Below the pieces are notes generated by a model that was not told the origin of the DNA, made no database searches, and was given only the letters and a program-made list of their open reading frames with translations. The translations under genes were made by a program, and so were the position numbers. A stretch of DNA of 64,000 nucleotides from Russula earlei (Eukaryota; Basidiomycota; Agaricomycetes; Russulales; Russulaceae), in the NCBI GenBank assembly GCA_025769875.1, contig JAGFNK010000018.1, forward strand, positions 62,001 through 126,000. Direction: 5' to 3'. Below, one piece after another: positions 54,201 through 64,000 of the stretch (within the stretch, counting starts at the first letter, position 1; every line of letters starts with the position of its first letter).

Positions 54201-56073
54201 AGATAAGAGAATGCGCTTGCGCGCTTTCAATCGAGGCGTCTAACCAATACATGGTTTGACCCGGGAATAAAGGGTAAGAGGACAGGATTATTTGTCCGTC
54301 CTCTCGTAGGGAAATATGATTTCTATTCCCTAATGCATGCATCCCTTGTTGTAAAAACTCCCCCATAGATAATATCCGAGTGTTAATTTTCGGAATATAG
54401 AGAACAGGAGAAATGCGCGTAACAACTGTTTTAGAGTTGACAGTGTGCCGAAGCAACACAGTGCCTTTGCCTTCCACATATATAGTGTTATCGGCAGTTT
54501 TAACAGGGGATCTTTCGTGCAGCAAAGCCAGCGTATACTCTATAAAGTCTTTTATTTCGAAGGTGAAGTGTGCGGACGCGCCGGAGTCAAGGAGCCATAA
54601 GGATCCCATTTTACTCAAGTCGTGCTTTCCTCTACATCTCGAACAATTTTTGTTACATTCACTTTGAAGGGAAGTAGTCCCTTCGCTAATTTGTACATTG
54701 TATGATACAAGCGAACATTTATTAGACATATCTAGCCCGCTTTGGGGCTGGGGAAATGCTAATAGGTTCTTTAGCAAGTGAAAGGAGAGAGGGAGGCGCA
54801 CGCACACTTCGTTATCTTCGGGGTCGCTGCCCCAATCAAGCACTTCATCCGACGGAGTCAGGGCACACTCAGGGGTGGCAGCACCTTCTGGGATACCGTC
54901 ATATATGTCGAATAAATCCGACATGTTTGTTTGTGCAAAGTCGCCATCGTCCTGGTCCATAGGCTCAGGGACGGGCGATGGGAGTTTGACTGCACTTGTC
55001 GAGGCAGCGGATTGAGTCGAGATCCGCTGCTCGAGGGTCTTGACTGTCTGTATAGTGGGAGTTACCCCAAGATTGTCAGCAAGATCAAGCGCTTTGTTTA
55101 AGGCCTTATAAGGGCCGTGAGTGCGTTTGCGAGGGTCAGTTGCAGTCGGGACGGTACATTGTTGGATCCCCGAAGGACCCAGATGGGCGATAGTGGTAAT
55201 GGTCGGGAGTGGGAGTGCGGCAACATCCGCAATGTGGGAGTGTCCGGGACCATGGCTGTTATCAGCCTTCTCCTTGCCTTTCCCTTTTCCTTTGCCGCCA
55301 CGCTTGCCGCGTTGGCGCTTGTCCTTATCTTCATCGCGCTTGGGCTTATTGCCCTGCTGCTGATTGGAGAAGGAAGGGTCACCATGCTTGCACTTGACAG
55401 CTGAAAGCTTCTGTGTGCTGTGCTTCTTGCCTGTTCCACGATTGATCTCAGTTTGATATTGAGAGACGATAGCCTCTCGGACGTCCTTAGCGTTAAGGTC
55501 GGCCACTTCATAGTTCTGAGTAAGAATGTGGACAAGCATTTCCCATTTCTGGGGAATGGCAGCAAGCATGATGAGCACCTGTAAGGCGTCAGGAATAATG
55601 AGGGAGGATGTGGTGAGACGCTGGAATGCAGCGTGTATCCGATCTATTTGTGGGCCAGGATGTTGGCTCGGGTTAATGCAAATGGAGATGGCTTCTTTGA
55701 AGTCCTTATAGATCGTGGTGGTCGTCGCCGTGCCATAAAGGGTGTCTAGGCGATTCCAGATTGTTTCAGCGTTATCCAAAGACATAAGATCTTGTTGGAT
55801 CGCGATGCTTGATCTAAGGACCATATGACCGACTGCCATGTCATTTCCTTTATTCCATTCTCTCAGGGCTACAACAGCGGCAGCCTGGGCAGCAATCTCT
55901 TTAGCAAGAGGCGCCTGAGGAAGTCCAGGAAGGACTGGCAGTTCAAAAGTGCCATTGCAATAACCCCACAGTCCAACGGACATGAGGTAGGCTTTCATAG
56001 CCTTTGACCAAATACCATAGTTTGCGCCATCAAGGATGGGGACAACAGGGGCAGAGGGTTGAGACGACAACAT
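51220..56073 (-). pseudogene. copia gag-pol polyprotein, one nonsense codon
   Basis: 1617 codons from ATG at 56073. Gag (residues ~1-230), a Lys/Gly-rich basic stretch (GKGKGKEK) in place of a clear CCHC, protease LLDSGASAHF near 498, GAG-pre-integrase (HRRLGHPS; CPGCAQGK), integrase core with Asp in HSDLKS (~696), the second Asp replaced by Asn in MSNAGGEY (~759; codon AAT at 53797-53799) and Glu in NGCAERF (~794). RT follows (WVFDLKSDG; LDVKTAFLYGEL; YVDD ~1303) and RNase H (ADSDWASDP ~1469; STEAEYMSL). TGA at 52084-52086 splits RT from RNase H where RDLG is expected. Confidence 0.93.
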
Positions 56074-56227
56074 TGTAGCTGTTAGAAGAGGGCTTAGAGG
56101 TCGTCAGTAAGAGTATTTGTATTAAAACAAGCCGACATAGTCTCCCCATAGGGTAGACTAGCTCGCCGCAGCATGCAGGCTTCAGGGATGCTTCGCCATC
56201 ATTGCAGCCGATGAAGGCGCATGGCTT

Positions 56228-56242
56228 GCAGGGCCCATAACC
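56228..56242 (-). promoter_or_regulatory. copia primer-binding site matching the initiator tRNA-Met anticodon arm
   Basis: Directly inside the 5' LTR (minus strand). The plus-strand 15-mer GCAGGGCCCATAACC matches the anticodon stem-loop of fungal initiator tRNA-Met (GCAGGGCTCATAACC in yeast) at 14 of 15 bases. This implies priming by an internal tRNA fragment, as known for Drosophila copia and yeast Ty5, not by the tRNA 3' end. Confidence 0.75.
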
Positions 56243-56627
56243 TGTTGCGCAGCATAGAGCGCAGCTAACAGGCCAAGCAACCCACCTTAGAGGTTGTGCT
56301 AATGCTCAAGTGATATTGGGGTGTAGAGCGATGTGTATACTTGTCTACATGTATGCTATTTATACCTCTATGACCCAGGGCTGTTCCTAAGTCCAAAACA
56401 GGTGACTACAGGTGTCCACTATATCGCGCATTCAGTGACGCGTGATGTGGAAATGTTCTAGACGCAGCATAAGGCTGCATCTTGTGATAGATAGCATAGT
56501 ATGCGTAACCCTATTGCCATAAGCGCATATACTAAAGTTCTGTCTAACACGTAACATCTATGAGCGGATCTTGAACCTTGTATGAAGGTCTTCGCCTTCT
56601 TTGATCCGTTCGGGTTCCGGTTCAACA
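56243..56627 (-). repeat. 5' LTR of copia element
   Basis: 385 bp, TGTTGAAC ... GCGCAACA on the minus strand, nearly identical to the other LTR. Confidence 0.93.
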
Positions 56628-56632
56628 GTGCA

Positions 56633-57300
56633 CCAATTGTTGTATATCTGGCTGTAATATTCTACCTTGCTTACTTCTGTATACCAGAAGTTATCATCTC
56701 GATCTGAGACGGCACTGAGTTCATTACCCCGATGTTACGCACCGTGTATTCCCATCCGTCGGGCACTCCTTGTCGATTGCCGTCGAATAAACCACTGGAG
56801 CCGCAACTAAGGAGGCCAATGAGGCGAGGACATATCGGGATGATCAATCGATTTGATACGTTCAATGTTCGCGTCGGACTCGAATTTAGCATGCCTGGGT
56901 CTTCTTGCCACGCCGCCGCAATGTGAACAAGGAGTATGAGACGAGGAACGCGGACTCCACACCGAAACGCTGAAATTTGCCCTAGAGATACGACATGCCA
57001 AGGATACGGATACAAAGCTCTTTGAACTTTCAGCATGTTCACGCGTGCAGCCGCACACACTCCCGCCACAAGACAGCCAGATCTTTAATTGCCTGTCTTA
57101 GTTTTCCTGTCAGTCGGAGGGGTCAGAGGGGAGACGCGCAATCGATCAGACATCGAGTCGCGGTCTTTACAGCCGAGCCACCTGACTCGGAGTTTCAAGT
57201 AGAACGCGCGACGCGTTATAAGCCTACACTCTTTATTTCTCACTCCCCGCTCTTCATCATCCCTAACCCGATTGTTCATCTGCCCTCCTCATCTGCTACT
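56633..57300. other. upstream region of CRN gene 2
   Basis: No supported gene. A minus ORF (56671-57069) has no domain. TTATAAG near 57216, about 80 bp before the CRN2 ATG, is a candidate TATA box, followed by a CT-rich stretch. Confidence 0.45.
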
Positions 57301-59213
57301 ATGGCCGCTAATCTGGATCTTTTTGTCTATATTATTGGATTGGGAAATGCCTTCCCAGTCAATATCGAACGGTCGAAGACCGTTGACCATTTAAAAAAGG
57401 CGATTGTACGAGAAAAACCTAACGATCTGAAAGGTGTCGACGCCGACCGACTCAAACTCTACCAAGTCGACCTACCTGATGACGAGGACCTTGAGGAAGC
57501 TGCTAAACAAGCTACGGAGGGTCAAGAGCCGCTGAAAGTATCATCTCGCTTGCTCTCCAAAATATTCCAGAGGGATCCTCTAGAGGAGAGGGTCAGCATC
57601 CTCGTGGAGGTCCCGGAAATCGGTGAGAATTCCCGTGGCTAATCATGAGCGTTGTTGATAACATTATGCTTAATACTCGCTTCCCGTTTAACTTGGCTTG
57701 CCCTATCAATGTGCTGTTCCAAATACTCATCTGATCAGAAACGGGATCTCGCTTCGATGGCAAGATAACGTTGGAGTCTTTGCGGAAGCGTAAAATTGTT
57801 TCCACTTCGGCTTCTCGGATCAGTACGCAGAAAATGTACAGGTCAATACAAGCAGTTCCACGTGAAAGGATTTGGGACGACCGTCCTGAGTCTGATTCGC
57901 TTCCTCCTATTTCCCTCTTATATGACGGCTTCGGTCACTTTCTCGATATCTATAAAGGTCGGCACAATACACGTGCTCCGACGAAGGCGAGGGGAAAACT
58001 AGAAATGGCCGTCGACTCTTTCTCCGAACGGATGACCAAGTTATACAACAATGAGGCCAGCCGGATGGACGAGGGCCTAGTGGCTTTGAACTCGATTTTT
58101 TTCCTTTCGCAACCGTGACTGTCCACCCCTTACGCAGGGCACCATCCGTAATGGCCGTACGGATGGTCATTTTCTCGGCCCACACGGCGCAGTATCGTGT
58201 GTGGTAGAGTTCAAAAACGAGCTCGCTGACATCAATTCGATACCTGCCGTGGAACTCGTTAGTTACATCGCCAAATCGCACACTCAAGCAATGAAAGACC
58301 AAAGAGGACCGTTTCGGTGGCGGGTGCCGTGTCTCGGCCTGACAATTGTTGGTAAGCCGAGCGTCACTTGGTCTCCTATCGTACAAGCCTGACTTGCGTA
58401 CGAGGCACTTATGTCATGTTTTTCGGAGTCCTTTTTCTTCAAGACTGTTGGCGCGTTGTCAGCCTCACCCCTATGTTGTCGTGTATCCCATTCGCCGTCG
58501 ATGGTGATGATCGAGAGAGTCTATATGCCGCCTTTTATGGCGCATTGCATCTTTTAAGATGCATAGATAATGACATACAGCTCTTCGTCAAGGGTGACGG
58601 CGCGATCCCACACGACGTTAACCTTCCATACATCTCGGCGTTGACGAGGCGCGACAATAAGGACGTGAAACTCGAATTTCGGATTATTGGGCTCCATCAC
58701 GATACGCAGGATTACCGCCACCTGTACATCGCCAAAACGCCGGACGAAAACATAGAAATCATCGTGAAGTTTTCGCGACGGTACTCGATCGAACTGCACG
58801 AGCTTTGTGCTCATCGAAGACATGCCCCAAAGATTCTCGGCTTCCAGGAACTCCCAGGAGGTTGGTTCGCCATTGCTATGGAGTACATTTCGTCACCTGT
58901 GTCCCCCTCTTCGTCACAAGACCTCGAGGGTCTCTGTGACGAGTTATGGAAGCTCATGGAAGACTTCCATGATCGCGGGTTCGTTCACGGGGACCTACGG
59001 GAGCCCAACATACTTTATGATGGAGAAAGGATGATACTATTAGATTTTGACTGGGGGGGCAAAGTTGGAGATGCAATGTATCCAACCGGACTGCTCACCA
59101 ACGAGTTGACGGATGGGCGAGCGGAAGATGCTGATTCGACGATTTCGAAAGATGATGATAGGCGGGTGTTGCTGAATACGATCAATACGATTAAAAACAG
59201 AAAAAGTAGCTAA
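57301..59213 (+). CDS. Crinkler-like protein with PD-(D/E)xK nuclease and kinase-like domain
   Basis: Exons 57301-57622, 57739-58079, 58138-58351, 58405-59213 give 561 aa. Phases agree, although the donor at 58080 (GTGGCT) is weak. The CRN header occupies residues 1-~110 (LDLFVYIIGLGNAFPVNIE; TVDHLKKAIV; DADRLKLYQVDL). A nuclease-like centre (residues ~222-300) has TDGHFLGPHG and VVEFKNEL, i.e. Asp plus Glu-x-Lys of a PD-(D/E)xK fold. The C-terminal atypical kinase has HGDLREPNIL (~487) as catalytic loop and LLDFDWGGK (~506) as metal-binding motif. Both nuclease and kinase residues appear intact. Same class as the gene at 43020-45592 but clearly divergent. Role inferred: effector or genome-conflict protein. 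Confidence 0.8.
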
Positions 59214-59508
59214 AATGTGATACGGCAGCGCTATTCAAATATCGGATCGTTGATACTACGAACACATGCCCCACTCAAGTATAAAAACTCAGGCTGTGGT
59301 AGGTAATTCCAGACGACCATCATACCCAACTTCCTCATTCCCTATGTATGTCGAACGAACTTCATTGTCACCATTCCTGAATTAACCAAGTCTCACGTAG
59401 TCGTGTTCGCCGTGGAAAGCAAGTCAAGTCATAGCGCGCGTTGCCGGGTTGTCACCGCCACGTACGGTACTAGCATGTGCTGCGTGGTCGAATAATCCTG
59501 TGCCCTCG
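59214..59508 (+). other. CRN gene 2 downstream region
   Basis: Non-coding. No RNA gene or repeat seen. Confidence 0.4.
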
Positions 59509-60190
59509 GCGGGTTATGTCCTTTTCATCGTCCATAGCGACCACTGACCAATCGATTGTCTCAGAAATGGGGTCAAAAGGATGACACACACTGGTCCACG
59601 TGTGCCAGACATCGTGTTTGCATACCCACATCGCCTGAACCTGCGATCTGAGATGCTGGACATCTTGCCAGTCTTGCCGGTGGCGATAGGTTTGATAACA
59701 TACCTCGACCGCTGTGGAAACATAGCTGCTGGCCTCGAGTCGGAGCACCACCACCCCATGTGCCAAATCCGCATTCCAACATCATAATTGGCAGCGGCGA
59801 TGCAGAAACCATTCCCGCAGTTGACATCTCGGTGAGAGAACATGCGGTGACGTCCCTTCCGGATTCGTTCCTAGAAGGATCAGCCGCCACTTGTGCGACA
59901 TTGTCCTGTCCATTTTTGTCTGTCACTCACCTTGTCGTGCTTGACCTTTGGCTCGTTCCGCATCTGTGTTACATCTCGCCGGGGTATTCAGTAAATAAAA
60001 GGGGACTGTTTAGGGATTGGGGTAGAAACGACCGGACATGCGCACTTGTACGCGAGCCTGAGATTTCCAACAAAATCGGCTCCCGTTGCGCTAACGGGGA
60101 CCTGGATAGATAGATTCCTATACTACCGAGAACTGTCTGCGAGCGATCCACTCACCAATCGACGCTATCTGCTAGATCAAAAGCCAAATA
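59509..60190 (+). pseudogene. F-box/LRR relic, copy 2
   Basis: Repeats 42149-42914 but lacks the ~69 bp with the F-box core and the first exon. Family fragments are still legible (DIVFAYPHRLNLR; SEMLDILPVLP; VTSLPDSFLEGSA; SVTHLVVLDLWLVP; ISPGYS) in shifting frames. Non-functional. Confidence 0.72.
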
Positions 60191-60668
60191 AGGGTCTGCG
60201 TGAGATCTTGATGTTTTTGGGTTTGGTAACAGCACTCAAGATTCCAAACGACATCGGGTGCGATAGAACGGTGAGTGCATGGCCATGACACTGTCGATTC
60301 TTCAATGCTGAGCTAAGTGACTTTCCCGAATTGATGATTTTGACTCGTAAAGAAAAGTCGTGTCCGTGGATGGCGGTTGCCTGCTTTCCTCGTCCAAACT
60401 CCCGACGCATACAACGAACTATGGGCTTTGTGTCGCCTCGCCGTGTGTGACCGTGTGACCGAGAGGATACAGGCGTCGCCTGCTTAATACTGCGTACTTG
60501 GTAGGACTGGGCTGACAGCCTGATTGACGACCAGTCGGATTTAAAGATGCTGTCACCCACACCGGAATCTCTAGCATCTTGCTCTGCATTTGCTTCATAC
60601 TATCCCCAGACTGCGTTCTGAGTTTTCAACATTCTACACCCCCCCACACACATCCGCTTTTTGTAAAC
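60191..60668 (+). other. no gene recognised; promoter side of the next gene
   Basis: A minus ORF (60177-60560) is not supported by any domain. CT-rich sequence with a C run precedes the ATG at 60669. Confidence 0.4.
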
Positions 60669-61679
60669 ATGTTCACCACTTTCATGCGTTCTGCTACCGC
60701 GAGGCTGGCTGCCAAGCTCGCCCAGCGCCCGAAGGCCTCTGCCGATACCATGCGGCCCTATGATCCCAAGATGGGCGAGGGGCTTTTCGTGCGACTTGAA
60801 GCCTTTAGAGCTCAAGATCGCAAGGTGCTCGGTCACATCCGGCGCGTCCTCGGTTAGTAGCTCTACTATCGTTTTCGGTCCCTTGAACCATCTCTTCAAT
60901 CAGGGAAAGCAAGAAAGCGGAGGGCACAACCTGAGCCAAGCATTGCCTCCCCGACGAGTCCTGTCTCTGAGATCCCGTCCATGATAATCACCGATGAAAC
61001 AGGGACCCATTCCGACTTCGACCCCACGCAGGACGAAGCATGTGTACAAACGTACCAGTATGAGGACCTCAACTTCCCTTATCCCACACGCGATCTACAC
61101 GATGCTGCAGAGGGAGAGGGAGAGCCTGGGTATGAGACAGACGAGCCCACGTCGGCCTTCTCCGATGACTCCAGCGACTTCGACATTATCGATCACCAGG
61201 ACCTGGCCAGCATCCTGGAAGAAAGCGGAGACGAGTGGGAGTCCAGCGACAGCGATAATTTCTCGACGCGGGCAGATGACGGCCATGAGGAAATCCTGAG
61301 CGAACACGAGGCGGAGAATGAAGTCCCCTCGACCAACAGTGAGGCAGGGGAAGACACAAATGTGTGGATCTGGTCATCTCATGCCGACGTTGTGACATGC
61401 CCCACCGTTTTCCCGAGAGAAAGCAGGCCCCAGACCACGCTGAGCCCTTCGTCGATCTTCTTTTTCCCCTCAACACCAGCGTCAACTCTGACGACGCCCA
61501 CGCCGTCCGAGGGAGACAGCGGGCCAAGCACACCACGCGATACATCGGCGCTTGTGCCCGGGTCTATATCTTATGAAGACGCCCTATTCGCTGATTTCAA
61601 GGAGATCATAGAGGGAATCATAGGCGACGACGAGGAGGAATGGAATGAGCCCCGGCGAGATGCGCCTGCTCACCGCTAA
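60669..61679 (+). CDS. acidic Ser/Asp/Glu-rich protein of unknown function (2 exons)
   Basis: Exons 60669-60852 and 60904-61679 (intron 51 bp, GT-AG, phase kept) give 319 aa. The N-terminal ~70 residues are basic and Ala/Arg-rich (MFTTFMRSATARLAAKLAQR ... RKVLGHIRRVLG; KARKRRAQ) and could be a mitochondrial or nuclear targeting region. The remainder is strongly acidic with repeated Asp/Ser/Glu (SDDSSDFDIIDHQD; EESGDEWESSDSD) and a Thr/Ser/Pro stretch, ending DDEEEWNEP. No known domain recognised. Long open frame and clean splice support a real gene. Confidence 0.65.
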
Positions 61680-62628
61680 CGCCAGCGCGATCAGGAAAGA
61701 GGGGAGTGGCACGTGATGGAAGCGGGATTCTTGAGAGCGAGGGGACAGACAAAGAGCCAGATCAAGAGTTGGAGGAGGGCAGTGCAAGGTCAGTCAATTC
61801 ATGGCGGCTGACAGTTTCTAGTGCACACCGGCAAGGTAGGATGCGGAGGCGCAGGACTCATCACTGTGCATTGATAGCGGTCTTTCGGCCGGACTCGCTA
61901 TCTGCACTGTTGGGAGTCACTGCGTGGCGTTCCCTTCTGCAAGACGAGGTATGACAAAGAAGAACAGTTTGATATATCTCAGCTCACCTCACGTCAAACA
62001 GGATAACAGCTACGCCATTATACACAACCCAGTCACCGAAGCAAGCACTCACGGCATCTTCACTCTTTTCATAGATAGCTGCATAGAGCGTCGCTGTCAG
62101 CCCAGTGTGAGATACTGGTCCTCCATGATTACAAATTACTTACGTGCGCAGTTCGAAGGGGCGAAGGTGGTCTGTGCGTGGTCTTCCTTGAGGTGCAATG
62201 CAGAGGTCGTTCGGCCCGACTTCTGTTTGTATTTTCGGGGTCGCTACGCAGCAGCGGGCTCCCCTGCGAAACTGAGTAAGAAGTGCCACATATCGGAAGG
62301 GAGTTGAGTTGATCAGTATCACACCACCAGCCAACGACGGCGATGCACTGTTGTCCTTGCGATTCATGCTCGGTGAGTTACTCCGACGATGTCCTGTTTT
62401 CTCTTGACTAAGGGGAGGACCAACGTAGCTAGATGAAGGCCAAAGGTCGCGGCTCGATCACCCTTTGCTCGACCCGATGACGGTGCAGACGGTACTCCTG
62501 CGCAGCTTATCAGAGGGTCTGGTGGAAGGAGCTGGATTGGGTCGCGTGAGGCCAGTAGGCTTTTTCCCCACAGGGTTTTTTTATCGCCCTGGCCAATAAT
62601 CGCGGTGGTGGTAATGTGAGGAAGGGAG
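61680..62628. other. no gene recognised
   Basis: Several short ORFs on both strands (largest 61924-62307, plus) lack domains and splice support. It could hold a decayed gene. Confidence 0.35.
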
Positions 62629-63075
62629 AAGTTGCCCGCGGTGCTCATGACGCAATCATGGTTGCTACAAGAGGTATGTCTCTGTGTTTATTGTCCGTCA
62701 CAGCAGATGCTGAGATCTTGTAGCACCATGCGCACCCGGACAATGGAGAGGGGAGTTGGTTGAATTTTTGGGTTTTTGTGTTGGGGAGAAATCGTCCGCG
62801 GTGCTCATGACGCGATCATGGTTGCTACAAGGGGTATGTCTCTGTGTTTTTTGTCCGTCACGGCAGATGTTGAGATCTCGTAGCACCCTGCGCACCCGGG
62901 CAATAGAGAGGGGAGTTGGTTGATTTTGCGTTGGGGAGAAATCGCCCGGGTGCTCATGACGCGATCATGGCTGCTACAAGAGGTGTGTCTCTGTGTTGAT
63001 TGTCCGTCACAGCAGATGTTGAGATATTTTAGCACCCTACGCACCCGGGCAATAGCGAGGGGAGATGGTTGAACA
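62629..63075 (+). repeat. three-copy direct tandem repeat, unit ~150 bp
   Basis: Copies begin near 62629, 62787 and 62937. Each has GTGCTCATGACGC(A/G)ATCATGG, a GGTATGTCTCTGTGTT-like block, GTCCGTCAC(A/G)GCAGATG and CCCGG(A/G)CAAT(A/G)G, then GGAGTTGGTTGA. Units differ by point changes and a GGGTTTTTGTG length variation. It lies between the acidic gene and RPL14. Confidence 0.85.
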
Positions 63076-63412
63076 TTTTTGTGTTTTTATGTTTAAGAAT
63101 TAATACGTTACACTTACGATGAGAAACACGGACTCTCGTTAAAATCACGGCAACACCCGTATAATTAACACTCCGAAAGCTCTGCATGCCGTCGACGACA
63201 GCGGACGAATCCTCCAGACAAGAGCCATGCCCGTGAGTGTTACTTTCACTGCATCGCAGAGTAAACCCAAGGTGGGTTTGTCCTGCTTTACAATCTGAGC
63301 TTTTCGTCATGATGGATGTCACTTGGTAGCTTCAGATGTACCACTGCCAGTAGGAGCAGCTGTCGGTGGTTTCGGGCACAATGGGATTTTCGAAATGAGG
63401 ATCTGACATTAC

Positions 63413-63934
63413 ATGTCGCAGCTAGAATCAAACTTCAACCGCTTCGTAGAGGTTGGCAGAGGTAAGCCTTGGTGATACCTTCCTTTTCAAAACTGATAAA
63501 CCTTCTTCAAGTTGTGCTCCTCAAAGCCGGTCCTTATGCAGGTCACATCGCAGTCATTGTTGAAATAATTGACCACAACAGGGTAGGAGGAACGATGCCA
63601 TATACATCCCTTCTTGGTCTCCTCACATGGTTATCAGGCAATCATCGATGGTCCCACAACCGGCGTCCCGCGCCAAGCTTTCCCTTATCGACACCTTACC
63701 CTCACACCTTTGACCGTCTCGAAACTTCCGCGCAATGCAGGCTCTGGCACGGTGAAGAAATATGTCGACAAACCTGGCATTGTTACGAAATGGGAGTCGA
63801 CGGCGTGGGCAAAGAAACGTGCTGCTGCAGGGAAGCGGCGAACACTCTCAGACTTTGAACGTTTCCAAGTCATGTTACACAAAAAGTCGCGACGCGATAA
63901 GGTGCGGAAGGTGCTCAAGGCTGCTAAGGCATGA
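63413..63934 (+). CDS. RPL14: 60S ribosomal protein L14 (eL14)
   Basis: Exons 63413-63461, 63512-63582, 63638-63934 (introns 50 and 55 bp, GT-AG) give 138 aa. The start is MSQLESNFNRFVEVGR. Hallmarks are VVLLKAGPYAGHIAVIVEII, then DHNR, IIDGPTTGVPRQ, LTLTPLTVSKLPRNA and a basic C-terminus KKSRRDKVRKVLKAAKA. The length is normal for fungal eL14, a component of the large ribosomal subunit. It is complete and apparently functional, and marks the return to conserved chromosomal sequence. Confidence 0.95.
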
Positions 63935-64000
63935 GTTCGCCAGGGACAGAGCGAAGGTGGTGTTCGGTTTGAACGGTGGCCGCGGGGCGTATGACCATGA

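Larger units (their letters stand above)
50786..56627 (-). mobile_element. full-length Ty1/copia retrotransposon (5842 bp)
   Basis: 385-bp LTRs at both ends (50786-51170 and 56243-56627) are near-identical. TSD GTGCA is perfect (50781-50785; 56628-56632). A single gag-pol ORF in copia order (integrase before RT) lies on the minus strand. There is one nonsense codon and one lost integrase Asp. LTR similarity marks it as one of the younger insertions in the window. Confidence 0.95.

Noticed and set aside
56671..57069. 132-codon minus ORF upstream of CRN gene 2
   Set aside because: No domain, no splice support, and it overlaps the likely promoter region.
58115..58137. 23-bp intron in CRN gene 2
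   Set aside because: Too short and gives the wrong phase. A 58-bp intron 58080-58137 keeps the frame into the nuclease motif.

Overview
The window comes from a filamentous basidiomycete, most likely an Agaricomycete mushroom. This is inferred from spliced genes with short GT-AG introns (49-94 bp), Crinkler (CRN)-like kinase genes, degenerate F-box/LRR copies, a membrane-protein family typical of mushrooms, and chromodomain Ty3/gypsy elements. The only universal housekeeping gene is RPL14 at the right end.

Positions 1-36974 are almost pure transposon, nested up to five layers deep. Target-site duplications (TSDs) and restored reading frames let the layers be ordered. A 3' LTR half (E, 36761-36974) was entered by Ty3 element C (15101-36760; its 5' end lies off the window). 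C was entered by Ty3 element D (1-15100) and by a TA-flanked DNA transposon G with ~349-bp inverted ends (15434-34688). G was entered by Ty3 element B (17565-33605), and B by Ty3 element A2 (25619-33013). D was entered by Ty3 element A1 (325-8679) and by a solo LTR (10768-11256). A1 was entered by another solo LTR (6500-7462). A1, A2 and C form one family; B and D are related but distinct.

Wherever the relevant region is in view, these Ty3 elements share three features: pol in the -1 frame after a G-GAT-TTT or G-GGT-TTT slippery heptamer, a Tf1-like self-priming signal (primer-binding site complementary to the predicted mRNA start), and a coding region after the chromodomain with a coiled coil and zinc knuckle(s). 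That last region is a separate ORF in A1/A2/C and fused to pol in B/D.

36975-40690 holds decayed repeats, a poly(A)-tailed retroposed sequence on the minus strand and microsatellites, with no convincing gene. 40695-45592 holds host-type genes: a single-pass membrane protein (7 exons), an F-box pseudogene and a CRN protein with nuclease-like and kinase domains (6 exons). 46324-49150 is a pogo-like DNA transposon with 55-bp inverted ends and a damaged transposase. 50786-56627 is a complete Ty1/copia element on the minus strand with one nonsense codon. 57301-59213 is a second CRN nuclease/kinase gene, followed by a second F-box relic, an acidic protein of unknown function (60669-61679), a three-copy tandem repeat (62629-63075) and RPL14 (63413-63934).

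Nearly all inactivating changes in the transposons are CGA-to-TGA, and two catalytic Asp codons became Asn in a CpG context. This points to CpG-methylation-driven decay. All splice structures are my own reading of the sequence and no database search was done.
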